A DNA stretch of 64,000 bases. Origin: Planctomycetota bacterium. GTDB taxonomy: Bacteria; Planctomycetota; UBA1135; GCA-002686595. The notes under the pieces are model-generated. The model saw only the letters and a program-made list of their open reading frames with translations, made no database searches and was not told the DNA's origin. Location: assembly GCA_012959525.1 (NCBI GenBank), contig DUDB01000047.1, positions 198,779-262,778 of the forward strand. The letters run 5' to 3'. Position numbers and translations under genes: made by a program. Shown here one piece after another: positions 41,073 to 49,590 of the stretch. Position 1 is the stretch's first letter, and each line of letters begins with the position of its first letter.

Positions 41073-43046
41073 ATGTCCCCCTGGACCTCTGCATCAAGCT
41101 CCGACCTGTACCAGGTCCCCACCTGGGCCGCCGGGTTTTTCTCCATCCACGAGAACGGGAACCTCCAGGTCCACCCGGATTCCCCTAGCGGTCCGAGCAC
41201 CGACCTCTTCGAGCTGACGCGCACCGTCCGCCGACGCGGCATCGACACTCCCGTTCTCCTGCGATTCCCAGGCATCCTCCGCGCTCGCGTTCGGCAGCTC
41301 ACCGACGCATTCACCCAGGCACGCGAAGAATTCGACTATCCCGCGGCTTACCGCTGCGTCTTTCCCATCAAGGTCAATCAGGAGCGATGGGTCGTCGAGG
41401 GGCTCCTCGAAGAGGGCCGCCAGCATGGCATGGGGCTTGAAGTCGGCAGCAAGCCCGAGCTCATCGCGGGCATCGCCCTCCAGGCAGGTGAGGGATCGCT
41501 CCTCATCTGCAACGGCTACAAGGATGCCGAGTACATCGAGATGGCTCTCCTCTCGGAGCGCATCGGGATCACGAGTGTGATCGTGATCGAAAAGCTCAGC
41601 GAACTCGATACGATCCTGCGCAGCGCTCGCCTTCTGAACCTCCGCCCGCGCATCGGCGTGCGTTGCAAGCTCACCTCCCCCTCCAGCGGACGCTGGAGCG
41701 CATCCACTGGAGTGCGATCCAAGTTCGGCCTCACGGCACAGGAAATCGTCACCGTGGTTGAGACGTTGCAGAATGCAGACATGCTCGACTGCCTCGAGCT
41801 ATTGCACGTGCATATCGGGAGCCAGATCACGCATATCCGTGCCGTCAAGAAGGCGATGCGAGAGGCCACGCAGATCCTTGCGAACCTGAACTCCATGGGA
41901 GCGCACATCACCTGGTTTGACGCCGGTGGCGGTTTGGCGGTGGACTACGACGGATCGGGATCCACGGGAGATTCGTCCATGAACTACTCCTTGCAGGAGT
42001 ACGCCAACGACGTCGTCTGGGCCCTGGCAGAGACCTGCCGAGAGCATGAGATCCCTCCCCCCACCCTGCTGACCGAATCGGGCCGCGCCCTGGTAGCCCA
42101 CCACTCCATGCTCGTGACCGAGGTCGTGGGAACCACTGGGCTCGGCGGCCAGTTGCCCCTGCTCGATCTGCAAGAGAGCCGCCATGAACTCCTCGAAGAG
42201 TTCGTCGACCTTGCCGACGGGATCACCGAAGACAATGCCGTCGAGCACTATCACGATGCTCAAGAACTCCGCGAGCGCGCCCTGCAGCTCTTCAATACCG
42301 GGCACCTTTCCCTGACTGACAAGGGCCGCGCCGAACAGCTCTTCTTCCAGACCTGCCAGAGTGTGCAGCGCGCCACGCGCCACATGGAGGCCCTCCCCGA
42401 AGCCCTGGCCAGCCTGGAGCGAGACCTCGCGGCCACGTACTTCCTGAACGCTTCGATCTTCCAGTCGCTGCCCGACTCCTGGGCCATCGACCAACTCTTC
42501 CCCATCCTGCCTCTGCACCGGCTCGCTGAAGAGCCCACCCAGGGTGCCATCCTGGCGGACCTGACCTGTGACTCCGACGGCCGAGTTGATCGCTTCATCG
42601 GTACGCGGGGCCCCAAACACGTGCTTGAGCTGCACCCACCCATCGCCGGCCAGCCCTATTACCTGGGGATCTTCCTGCTGGGCGCCTACCAGGAGATCCT
42701 GGGAGACATCCACAATCTGTTCGGCAACACCCACGTGGCACACGTGGAGATCAACGCTGACGGCCGGCCTCGCTTGGTTCACGTTCAGTCCGGAGAGCGT
42801 GTTGAAGACGTACTCTCCCATGTGAAGTATCATGGAGCCGAACTACGCCGAACCGTACGACGGCACGTGGAGCACGCCCTGGCCATGGAGCACATGAGCG
42901 ACGAAGAGTCCGCTCTGTTCCTGCGGCGATTTGAATCCAGCCTGCAAGGCTACACCTACCTGACACGCGCTACGGCGAAACCCAAGGTCCCACCCCCCCA
43001 AAAAACAGGACAGTCGATTGAAGATTCAAGATCAGAGCAAAGTTGA
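41073..43046 (+). CDS. speA: biosynthetic arginine decarboxylase
   Basis: 657 residues, full length for SpeA. Converts arginine to agmatine as a route to polyamines. The PLP lysine is K100 in FPIKVNQERWVVE; LEVGSKPEL, LICNGYKDAEYIEMAL, the LHVHIGSQ phosphate-side motif, WFDAGGGLAVDYDGS and LLTESGRALVAHHSML mark the fold-III barrel. The C-terminal HIGTRxxKHVxxLH-type region fits SpeA. It has a leaderless-type start. The next gene begins within its final codons, so the two are coexpressed. No agmatinase is seen nearby. Confidence 0.96.
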   Translation: MSPWTSASSSDLYQVPTWAAGFFSIHENGNLQVHPDSPSGPSTDLFELTRTVRRRGIDTPVLLRFPGILRARVRQLTDAFTQAREEFDYPAAYRCVFPIKVNQERWVVEGLLEEGRQHGMGLEVGSKPELIAGIALQAGEGSLLICNGYKDAEYIEMALLSERIGITSVIVIEKLSELDTILRSARLLNLRPRIGVRCKLTSPSSGRWSASTGVRSKFGLTAQEIVTVVETLQNADMLDCLELLHVHIGSQITHIRAVKKAMREATQILANLNSMGAHITWFDAGGGLAVDYDGSGSTGDSSMNYSLQEYANDVVWALAETCREHEIPPPTLLTESGRALVAHHSMLVTEVVGTTGLGGQLPLLDLQESRHELLEEFVDLADGITEDNAVEHYHDAQELRERALQLFNTGHLSLTDKGRAEQLFFQTCQSVQRATRHMEALPEALASLERDLAATYFLNASIFQSLPDSWAIDQLFPILPLHRLAEEPTQGAILADLTCDSDGRVDRFIGTRGPKHVLELHPPIAGQPYYLGIFLLGAYQEILGDIHNLFGNTHVAHVEINADGRPRLVHVQSGERVEDVLSHVKYHGAELRRTVRRHVEHALAMEHMSDEESALFLRRFESSLQGYTYLTRATAKPKVPPPQKTGQSIEDSRSEQS

Positions 43047-43488
43047 GTTCAGCTACGTCATCGAAGGCATGGACGGGAAAGTCCTCGAGTCTAGCGACGA
43101 GGCAGCTCCCATGGACTACACCCATGGCCAGGAAGACCTACCTCCCAAGCTCGAAGAGGCCCTCACCGGTATGGAAAAGGGCGGAGAAGCCGTGGTCGAG
43201 TTTGACCCCGGGGAGTGCTATGGCGACAAGGACCCCGAGATGATCTTCACGGTCCCGCGGACAGAGTTCCCGGAGGACTTGGAAATCGAGGTCGGAGAGT
43301 TCTTGTCCATCGCCCTCGAGGACAACGGAGAGGAGAAGGACAACATCCAGGTAGACGACGCCAAGGAAGAGGCCTACCTCGACGCCCGGGTGATGGAAGT
43401 CAATCCAGAAGCTGTCATCCTCGACGCCAACCACCCGCTCGCCGGTATCCCCATTCGTTTCCGGGTCAAGGTCCTGACGGTCAACTGA
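43018..43488 (+). CDS. FKBP-type peptidyl-prolyl isomerase, SlyD-like
   Basis: 156 residues from a TTG that overlaps the end of speA by 29 nt; an internal Met would delete the first beta strand (KVEFSYVIEG), so TTG is kept. It has the SlyD layout: GKVLESSDEAAPMDYTHGQEDLPPKLEEALTGMEKGGEAVVEFDPGECYGDKDPE, then an acidic insert-in-flap region and the C-terminal strand NHPLAGIPIRFRVKVLTV. SlyD accelerates proline isomerisation and has a chaperone flap. The metal-binding His/Cys-rich tail of E. coli SlyD is absent. Coupling with speA is tight but the logic is unclear. Confidence 0.88.
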   Translation: MKIQDQSKVEFSYVIEGMDGKVLESSDEAAPMDYTHGQEDLPPKLEEALTGMEKGGEAVVEFDPGECYGDKDPEMIFTVPRTEFPEDLEIEVGEFLSIALEDNGEEKDNIQVDDAKEEAYLDARVMEVNPEAVILDANHPLAGIPIRFRVKVLTVN

Positions 43489-43497
43489 GGATAGCCC

Positions 43498-44283
43498 TCA
43501 GGCCAGCGGCGCGCTGTCCCTGGTCGGGTCGTGCTCCAACCCCAGGACGCGCTCCACTACCCAGCGCCCAGCATAGATCAAGGGTGTGTCCACGATGGCC
43601 AGGGCGACCTTGCATAGGTACACGGCCACGATGATGCTGATCACGTCCGCACGGTTAAGGCCCAGGCCGAAGTGCAGGAAGATCCCGTTCACGATGGCCG
43701 TGTCCACCAACTGACTGATCATGGTGGAGCCATTGTTGCGAATCCACATGTGCCTTCCACCGGTCACCTTCCACCAGAAGTGGTACAGGCGCACGTCCAT
43801 CAACTGAGCCATGAGGTAGGCCAGCATGGACGCAAAGAGAAGGATGGCTGGATTCGCGAAGGTGGCAGAGAAGGCTCGTTGCATGGAGCCCCCTGTCGGG
43901 AACCCAAGATCCGGCTGAGTCCATATGTCTGATGGAGGCAGGGCGATGGCAACCTGCAGGACGAGCAACATCATCAGGCTCATCACAAAGCCCCAGATCA
44001 CCATGCGCCCCGCGCGGCGATGGCCCCAAATTTCCGAGACAATGTCGGTCAAGAGAAACGTCAGCGGGTAGGTGATAATGCCCGAGGTCAAGGTCACCGG
44101 CTTGCCCCCCATGAGCCAGGCCGGTCCACCTTCCGGGAAGAGCACGAACAGCTTGGTTCCAATGATGTTGGTGAGTACGAGCACCACCACAAACAGAGTG
44201 GCGAAGAAGGCATAGCATGAGTTGGCCCGTTCCTGCATTTCAGGGGTCAACTCGACGCGTGGGGTTGGCTTGTTGGGCTGCAT
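43498..44283 (-). CDS. yhhQ: queuosine precursor transporter (YhhQ/QPTR family)
   Basis: 261 residues with about six hydrophobic helices and the family motifs TNIIGTKLF (start of TM1), ITYPLTFLLTDIVSEIWGHRRAGRMV (the conserved D-x-x-S-E-x-x-G core) and ISQLVDTAIVNGIFL (residue Q-x-x-D). It imports queuine or preQ precursors for tRNA modification. Its presence suggests the organism salvages these rather than making them, though biosynthesis genes may exist elsewhere. It is convergent with the isomerase gene (9 bp) and divergent from the gene at 44364. Confidence 0.9.
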   Translation of the reverse strand: MQPNKPTPRVELTPEMQERANSCYAFFATLFVVVLVLTNIIGTKLFVLFPEGGPAWLMGGKPVTLTSGIITYPLTFLLTDIVSEIWGHRRAGRMVIWGFVMSLMMLLVLQVAIALPPSDIWTQPDLGFPTGGSMQRAFSATFANPAILLFASMLAYLMAQLMDVRLYHFWWKVTGGRHMWIRNNGSTMISQLVDTAIVNGIFLHFGLGLNRADVISIIVAVYLCKVALAIVDTPLIYAGRWVVERVLGLEHDPTRDSAPLA

Positions 44284-44311
44284 GGGGATGGGATTTGGGC
44301 CTAACCGTGGT

Positions 44312-44317
44312 TAGAAT
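44312..44317 (+). promoter_or_regulatory. TAGAAT promoter with a normal leader
   Basis: TAGAAT followed by C lies 52 nt before the ATG at 44364, and the gene has an AAGGA Shine-Dalgarno at 44354-44358. This represents the other promoter type in this window, shared with gcvT and the subtilase. Confidence 0.5.
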
Positions 44318-44363
44318 CTGCGCCCACAATCGCGCCTCCCAGCCTTCGCCGCAAGGACTCAGT

Positions 44364-44834
44364 ATGCAGGTCATCCAACAACTGAAAAAGATGAGCGAGG
44401 ATCGCTTCCTCCACATCTACGACACCCTATCCAAGGACGGTTTCGGCCCTCTCGACGGCGAGGTGGCCGCAGCACTCAAGTTCCGGCCGCATACGATCAA
44501 GCGCCTGCCCATGGCCAAGCGCGCCGGTCGCGCTCGAATGATCCTCCAATCCGACAGCAATGCCGAGCTGGCCTATGAGCTCTTCGGCGCCTATCTGATG
44601 AACAGCTGCAAGGAGATCATCACCGCCTTCCTCGACGCGACCGATGTGCAGCACGAAGATGGCATGATCGGCGACCCCGCCACCGACAGGCCCGACCCCG
44701 CCAAGGTCGCCGCTGCGGTGGCCAGTCTCGACGAGGCTCACCCGCCCGAGGATGTAACCCTGTACCTCTCGATGTGTGCCGAGCAGTGGCCCGACATTGA
44801 AGAAGTGAACAGCGTCTGGCAGATGCGCAGCTAG
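44364..44834 (+). CDS. protein of unknown function, helical, 156 residues
   Basis: Starts at ATG 44364, since the upstream in-frame codons run into the transporter promoter and AAGGA lies 5-9 nt before this ATG. The sequence (MQVIQQLKKMSEDRFLHIYDTL) is predominantly helical with no signal peptide or membrane segment. It has an acidic middle (ATDVQHEDGMIGDP) and a C-terminus with conserved-looking aromatic and acidic positions (LYLSMCAEQWPDIEEVNSVWQ). I do not recognise a family. Divergent from yhhQ and convergent with efpL. Confidence 0.65.
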   Translation: MQVIQQLKKMSEDRFLHIYDTLSKDGFGPLDGEVAAALKFRPHTIKRLPMAKRAGRARMILQSDSNAELAYELFGAYLMNSCKEIITAFLDATDVQHEDGMIGDPATDRPDPAKVAAAVASLDEAHPPEDVTLYLSMCAEQWPDIEEVNSVWQMRS

Positions 44835-44841
44835 CCGAACG

Positions 44842-45411
44842 CTACTTCGCCCGCTCCAGGAAGTGACCATCGCGCGTATCCACTCGGATGCGCTCACCCA
44901 CCGAGAGGTAGGAAGGTACCGGCACGACCAGACCGCTCTCCGTGGTCGCCGGCTTGAGTTGCGCCTGGGCCGTGGCCCCCTTGATGGTGGGGTCGCACTC
45001 GGTCACGGTCATCTCCACCGAGAGAGGCAATTCGATGGCCAGAATACTGCCATCGATCAACACGGCCTGCAGGCCTTCGATCCCATCGCTCAGGTAGAGT
45101 TCCGCACCGCCTAGAGCTTCCTTGTCGAAAGAGAACTGGTCGAAGCTCTCGTCATCCATGAAGTGCCAGTTCGAGCCGTCGCTGTACATGAAGCTCGCCT
45201 TGTGGCGCTCCAAGTCGACCTCTGCGAACTTCTCGCCGCTGCGGATGGACTCATTCAAGATCTGGCCACTCTTCAGGTTGCGCAGCTTGGTCTTGTAGAT
45301 CGTGTTGCCCCCCCGGGCCGTGGGCGTGCTTACGGTGTAGTCCGCAATAATCATGGGCTCGCCCTTGTAGACCAGGCACACCCCTTTCTTGAACGCGTTG
45401 GTTTCAATCAT
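44842..45411 (-). CDS. efpL: EfpL/YeiP-type elongation factor P paralogue
   Basis: 189 residues from ATG 45411 (upstream codons belong to mutM). An EF-P fold of three beta-barrels. The loop that in EF-P carries the modified Lys34 is here TPTARGGNTIYK with R33, which is the hallmark of EfpL (YeiP) and matches E. coli EfpL, whose tip Arg33 is functionally important. Other matching segments are NWHFMDDESFDQ and IKGATAQAQLKPATTESGLVVPVPSYLS. EfpL rescues ribosomes at proline motifs and some others without post-translational modification. The start overlaps the mutM stop by 4 nt. Confidence 0.88.
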   Translation of the reverse strand: MIETNAFKKGVCLVYKGEPMIIADYTVSTPTARGGNTIYKTKLRNLKSGQILNESIRSGEKFAEVDLERHKASFMYSDGSNWHFMDDESFDQFSFDKEALGGAELYLSDGIEGLQAVLIDGSILAIELPLSVEMTVTECDPTIKGATAQAQLKPATTESGLVVPVPSYLSVGERIRVDTRDGHFLERAK

Positions 45412-46262
45412 GATCGCGAGGAGGATAGTGGGCGAGGAGCCGGCTGACAACGGGTGCAGATGTGAGTCCCTCTCTGACCCACCACTAGGCGGCAAATGGC
45501 GCGCCCGCAGGTGCGACAGGGCTTACCCGTCCGGCCGTAGACCTGAAACTGCTCCTGGTAGGCCCCCGGTTGGCCCTCCGGCGTTCGATAGAACTCGTCA
45601 AAGGAGGACCCCTCCCGCTCTATGGCCTCTCGCAGGACCGTCTGGATCATGCTGTGCAGGAGCGCCACCTTCTTCCCCGGGACCCTGTCCGAGCGCCGCA
45701 GGGGATGCAGCCCAGACCCGAAGAGCACCTCATCCACATAGATATTGCCCAGCCCCGCCAGAAACGACTGGTCGAGCAGCAGGGGCTTCAACGCCCGCCG
45801 GCGTCCTCCCAAGGCACGGCGCAGCCAAGCCACCGAGAACTCCTCGCTCAGGGGCTCAGGTCCATAGCGCGCAAAGAGGTCCGTGGGGTCGGCATGCCAG
45901 GTCATCCTCCCGAACTTGCGTACGTCCAGGAAGTGCAGCACGCCACGATCGAGGAGCAAGCTGATCCGCGCAAAACGCCCCGGGTCGGAGCGCTTTTTGA
46001 GCACCACAAGGCGCCCCGTCATGCGCAGGTGCACGGCCAGGATGCCGATCTGCTTTCCCCTACGGGCCAGCTCGATGACCACAAGCTTGGCGCGCCGGCT
46101 GACGCCGGTGATGCGCGCACCGCGGATTTGCTCCCGCACCCAGCCCTCTTCTTGCCCGCCCAGGCTCCGCGGCCACTGCACCTCCAGCCCGCATACCTGA
46201 CGCCCCACGAGGGGTCCGCGCAGGAGTCGGGCAGTGGTCTCGACCTCAGGAAGTTCGGGCAT
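45408..46262 (-). CDS. mutM: formamidopyrimidine-DNA glycosylase
   Basis: 284 residues. Removes oxidised purines such as 8-oxoguanine and cuts the abasic strand. The N-terminal catalytic PELPEVET motif is intact (P2, E3), H2TH residues are in SFLAGLGNIYVDEVLF, and the zinc finger CRTCGRAICRLVVGQRGTHICTRC has the C-x2-C-x16-C-x2-C form. Its ATG has TAACCT 7 nt upstream on the minus strand, the leaderless pattern. It is followed by efpL in an overlapping two-gene unit. Confidence 0.95.
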   Translation of the reverse strand: MPELPEVETTARLLRGPLVGRQVCGLEVQWPRSLGGQEEGWVREQIRGARITGVSRRAKLVVIELARRGKQIGILAVHLRMTGRLVVLKKRSDPGRFARISLLLDRGVLHFLDVRKFGRMTWHADPTDLFARYGPEPLSEEFSVAWLRRALGGRRRALKPLLLDQSFLAGLGNIYVDEVLFGSGLHPLRRSDRVPGKKVALLHSMIQTVLREAIEREGSSFDEFYRTPEGQPGAYQEQFQVYGRTGKPCRTCGRAICRLVVGQRGTHICTRCQPAPRPLSSSRS

Positions 46263-46275
46263 GCTTGTCAGGTTA
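46263..46275 (-). promoter_or_regulatory. leaderless promoter of mutM: TAACCT-N7-ATG
   Basis: On the minus strand TAACCT (46275-46270), then GACAAGC, then the ATG at 46262. Confidence 0.5.
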
Positions 46276-46332
46276 CCTCCGCGACCCGGATTTCGGCTGG
46301 AACTACCCTGCCCCTTCCGCTACCTCTAGGTC

Positions 46333-46752
46333 ATGTGCAACACCCTCAAGCTCCTGGCCCCCCTTGTCCTGTGCATCGCAGCCGCCAGCGCGTGGAGCTG
46401 CGCAGGCCCTGGCACGGGAGCAGCCACCCGCGGGTCAACCACCTCCAGCCGTAGCCAGGGCACCGTTCTGACCTACTCACCCGCCACGATCTGGCCCCAC
46501 GCGCGGCGGGTCGTGCAGGCCTCGTCCCGGGATATGGTCCTGGACGAGTCCGCGATGCGGGCCACGGGACTATGGGGGGATGGGCGGTTGCCGTCGAAGA
46601 ACCGGGTCGAGGTCTCGGTTGAACCGTTCGACAGTGCAGGCAGAAAGGCGATCCTGCGGGTGAGAGCCTGGCACTCGGAGACGGGGGCAAATGATCCTCA
46701 GTTGGCCGAGCGCATACTGCTGGCCATCCAACAGTCCCTGCTGGCGCGCTGA
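46333..46752 (+). CDS. small exported protein of unknown function
   Basis: 139 residues with a hydrophobic N-terminus (MCNTLKLLAPLVLCIAAASA). A Cys follows at SAWSCAGP, an imperfect lipobox, so secretion is likely but lipidation is uncertain. The mature part holds a PSKNRVEVSVEPFDSAGRKAILRVRAWHS segment, which looks like a small alpha/beta domain. No family recognised. Divergent from mutM, with the next gene 21 bp downstream. Confidence 0.65.
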   Translation: MCNTLKLLAPLVLCIAAASAWSCAGPGTGAATRGSTTSSRSQGTVLTYSPATIWPHARRVVQASSRDMVLDESAMRATGLWGDGRLPSKNRVEVSVEPFDSAGRKAILRVRAWHSETGANDPQLAERILLAIQQSLLAR

Positions 46753-46773
46753 ACACGCTAGGCTGCGGGTCCT

Positions 46774-48165
46774 GTGGCCAAAGCACTCGCCATCATCGCC
46801 GTCGGCCTGACCCGCCGTCAGGTCTCCTCCGACACCCCCCACCTGGCCGCCCTGGCCCAGCGGGGAAGCGCTGCCCCCATGTCGAGCGTCCTGCCCGCGG
46901 TCACCTGTAGCGCGCAGGCCACCTTGTTGACGGGCAAGCTCCCGCGCGAGCACGGCGTGGTAGGCAATGGGTGGATGGCTCCCGATTCGCGCGAGGTCGC
47001 TCTCTGGCGCCAAGCAAACGGCCACGTCCAGGCTGAGAAGATCTATGAGACCGCACGCCGCCTGGATCCCGACTTCACCTGCGCAAAGCTATTCTGGTGG
47101 TGGAACATGGGCGCGGCCGTGGACTGGTCCATCACCCCCCGCCCCTACTACCCCGCCGACGGTCGCAAGATCCCTGCGGTCTACGGATCGCCAACCCAGT
47201 TCCCGGAAGGCCTGGAAGCGGACCTGGGCCCTTTCCCGTTCTTCGACTTCTGGGGGCCCAAGGCCGGCCTTCCCTCGAGCCGGTGGATCGCCTCCGCGGC
47301 ACAACGCACGCTGCGGACTCAGAATCCCGACCTGACGATGGTCTACCTGCCGCACCTGGACTACAGCCACCAACGGTTCGGCCCAGATGACGCAGCCTCC
47401 CGCCAGGCTTTGGTTGAGCTGGATACTCTGATCGGCGAGCTGGTCGAGAGCGCGGATGAGTGCGGGGCACAGACCATTGTCTTGAGCGAGTATGGGATCC
47501 AAGAGGTCTCGCGCCCCGTCCACATCAACCGTGCCCTGCGTGAAGCCGGACTGTTGCAGGTGCGGGCCACCCCCACCGGAGAAGTCCTCGACACCTTCGC
47601 CAGCCGGGCCTTCGCCGTGGCAGATCACCAGGTAGCCCACGTCTACTGCCAGGGCGAGGGCACTCTCGAGCGCACCCGCGCCGTCCTGCAAGACCTGGAG
47701 GGTGTCGAGCAGGTCATGGATCGCGGTGAGCAAGGCGCCCATGGCATCGACCATCCCAACGCCGGCGACCTGGTTGCCGTCTCCCAGTCCGGTGCCTGGT
47801 TCACCTACTACTACTGGACGGATCCAGCATCGGAGCCGGACTTCGCGCGGACCGTCGACATCCACCGCAAGGTGGGCTACGACCCCTGCGAGATGATCAT
47901 GGACCCTGCCCTGCTCTTTCCGCACCTCACGGTTGCTGGCTATCTGGCGCGCAAGAAACTCGGTCAACGGGGCCTGCTCAAGGTCATCTCCGTCGACGCG
48001 CAGCTCATTCGCGGCAGCCACGGGCGTCTGCCCGACCAGCCGGATGACGGTCCCGTGTTCCTCTCCAGCATGAACTGGAGCGCCACGAACCCTGAGCCGG
48101 TCGATGGCCGGGTGGAGATGACATCGGTCCGTGACCGCCTGCTCGGCGCGCTCGGGCTCGGCTGA
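46774..48165 (+). CDS. type I phosphodiesterase/nucleotide pyrophosphatase family protein
   Basis: 463 residues from a GTG at 46774. No signal peptide, so it is probably cytoplasmic. It belongs to the alkaline-phosphatase superfamily through the N-terminal nucleophile loop SSVLPAVTCSAQATLLTGKLPREHGVVGNGW and the LPHLDYSHQRFGPD segment, as in nucleotide pyrophosphatase/phosphodiesterase (NPP) and AP-type pyrophosphatases. The nucleophile is the Thr of AVTCSAQ. Its substrate is unknown. The C-terminus shares LSEYGIQEV and H-G-I-D-H-P with the family, and these supply metal ligands. TAGGCT lies 9 nt before the start, so it too may be nearly leaderless. Confidence 0.88.
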   Translation: MAKALAIIAVGLTRRQVSSDTPHLAALAQRGSAAPMSSVLPAVTCSAQATLLTGKLPREHGVVGNGWMAPDSREVALWRQANGHVQAEKIYETARRLDPDFTCAKLFWWWNMGAAVDWSITPRPYYPADGRKIPAVYGSPTQFPEGLEADLGPFPFFDFWGPKAGLPSSRWIASAAQRTLRTQNPDLTMVYLPHLDYSHQRFGPDDAASRQALVELDTLIGELVESADECGAQTIVLSEYGIQEVSRPVHINRALREAGLLQVRATPTGEVLDTFASRAFAVADHQVAHVYCQGEGTLERTRAVLQDLEGVEQVMDRGEQGAHGIDHPNAGDLVAVSQSGAWFTYYYWTDPASEPDFARTVDIHRKVGYDPCEMIMDPALLFPHLTVAGYLARKKLGQRGLLKVISVDAQLIRGSHGRLPDQPDDGPVFLSSMNWSATNPEPVDGRVEMTSVRDRLLGALGLG

Positions 48166-48187
48166 TCGGGCCGCTGGGAGGCCGAGC

Positions 48188-49588
48188 CTAGAAGCGGAAG
48201 TAGTCGAAGGGCTGGATCTCCACGACCTGGAAGCGCAGGACAATGCCCGCCAGAAGGAGGAACCAAGCCGTGCGCCCGATGCGGCCCACACGGTTCCAGA
48301 CCTGGACCAGGTTCATCATGGAACCCGCGCCATGCAGCACCAGACCCACGGCGAGCAGGCCCAGCAGGCGGCCCAGGAATGGCAGGCTCTCAGCGCTGGG
48401 CATCCCCCCACCGAAGACAGAGCGCAGGTTGGCCGTGGCCGTCGCCATCTCGAGGCTATAGAAACCCGCGGTGAATAGAGCCAGGTAGAGCATGGTGAAG
48501 AGCCAGGGGAGAAGCGCGCCCCTGCGCGGCACGGGACCTTCCCTTGTGCGCCTGCTCCGGCGCGCCCACTGCTCAAGCGTGATCACAAGGCCCGCGGACC
48601 CCCAGGACAAGATGTAGGTCCAGCGCGCACCGTGCCAGAGCCCGACCAATCCGAACAAGAGCAGATTGATCCACAGAATTCCCAGGGCTCCCGATCGCAT
48701 GCGCATCAAGGGTCGATACAGGTTCTCCCGCAGCCAGCTGATCAGGGAGGTGTGCCACCGACCGGCGAAAGCGCCCACGCTGGTGGCCAGGAACGGAGAA
48801 CGGAAGTTGGGCACGAGGCGCACCCCAAATAGGACGGCACTGCCGCGCGCGATGTCGATGTAGCCGCTGAAGTCCAGGTAGAGAATGACGAGGAGCCCGA
48901 GGTTCACGGTCAAGAGCGTCAGGGAGTCGACACCCTCCGGGTGATGGAACACCTCCAGCAGCAGCGGTCGGAAACGGTCGGCAATCACCAACTTCTTGGC
49001 GAGCCCCCACAAGATCCAGCGCGACCCCAGGGACAGGTTCGCCGGGTTCAGCAACTGGAGTCGCGTCAACTGCGGGAGCAGGTGCCTCGCGCGCTCGATC
49101 GGACCGCAGATCAGCTGCGGGAAGAAGGAGACGTACAGGGCGTACTGAGACCAGCTGCGGCAGGGTTGCACACGCCCCCGAAAGACGTCGATGGAGTAGC
49201 CCAGCGTCTGAAAGGTGTAGAAGCTGATCCCCAGCGGAAGGCTGGAGGCTCCACCCAGGACAGGGTTGTCCGTTGCTGGATCCGGAGAATCACCCAAGAA
49301 CACACCCGCGTACTTGAAGACACCCAACAGGCCCAGGTTTCCAGCGAGGCTGCAGCCCAGGAGCCAGCGCCGGGTTCGCTGCTTCTGGGTGCGGCCCATG
49401 CCCAATCCGACGCCAAAATCCAAGAGGGAGGAAACGGCCAGCAGCACGAGGTAGATCGGCTGGTCGTGGAGGTAGAACACGATGCTCGCCACGAGCAGGT
49501 AGGCAATGCGCATGCGCACCGGAACGAACTGAAACAGGCCGAGTACCAGGAGCAGGAATGCCAGATAGTCCAGTTGGACGAATGACAT
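48188..49588 (-). CDS. MBOAT-family membrane O-acyltransferase
   Basis: 466 residues with about ten hydrophobic segments. It has the AlgI-type organisation: an N-terminal hydrophobic pair, FKYAGVFLGD (residues near 90), SLPLGISFYTFQTLGYSID and the catalytic His in LVGLWHGARWTYILSW. In alginate and related polymers this protein O-acetylates a sugar using an acetyl donor. It is immediately after an SGNH hydrolase gene on the same strand, which resembles the AlgI/AlgJ or AlgX pairing for polysaccharide acetylation. The stop of the SGNH gene and the MBOAT ATG are 2 bp apart. Confidence 0.92.
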   Translation of the reverse strand: MSFVQLDYLAFLLLVLGLFQFVPVRMRIAYLLVASIVFYLHDQPIYLVLLAVSSLLDFGVGLGMGRTQKQRTRRWLLGCSLAGNLGLLGVFKYAGVFLGDSPDPATDNPVLGGASSLPLGISFYTFQTLGYSIDVFRGRVQPCRSWSQYALYVSFFPQLICGPIERARHLLPQLTRLQLLNPANLSLGSRWILWGLAKKLVIADRFRPLLLEVFHHPEGVDSLTLLTVNLGLLVILYLDFSGYIDIARGSAVLFGVRLVPNFRSPFLATSVGAFAGRWHTSLISWLRENLYRPLMRMRSGALGILWINLLLFGLVGLWHGARWTYILSWGSAGLVITLEQWARRSRRTREGPVPRRGALLPWLFTMLYLALFTAGFYSLEMATATANLRSVFGGGMPSAESLPFLGRLLGLLAVGLVLHGAGSMMNLVQVWNRVGRIGRTAWFLLLAGIVLRFQVVEIQPFDYFRF

Positions 49589-49590
49589 GG

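Noticed and set aside
44217..44363. An N-terminal extension of the gene at 44364 starting at 44217
   Set aside because: It would overlap the divergent transporter gene and its promoter; the ATG at 44364 has a proper Shine-Dalgarno.
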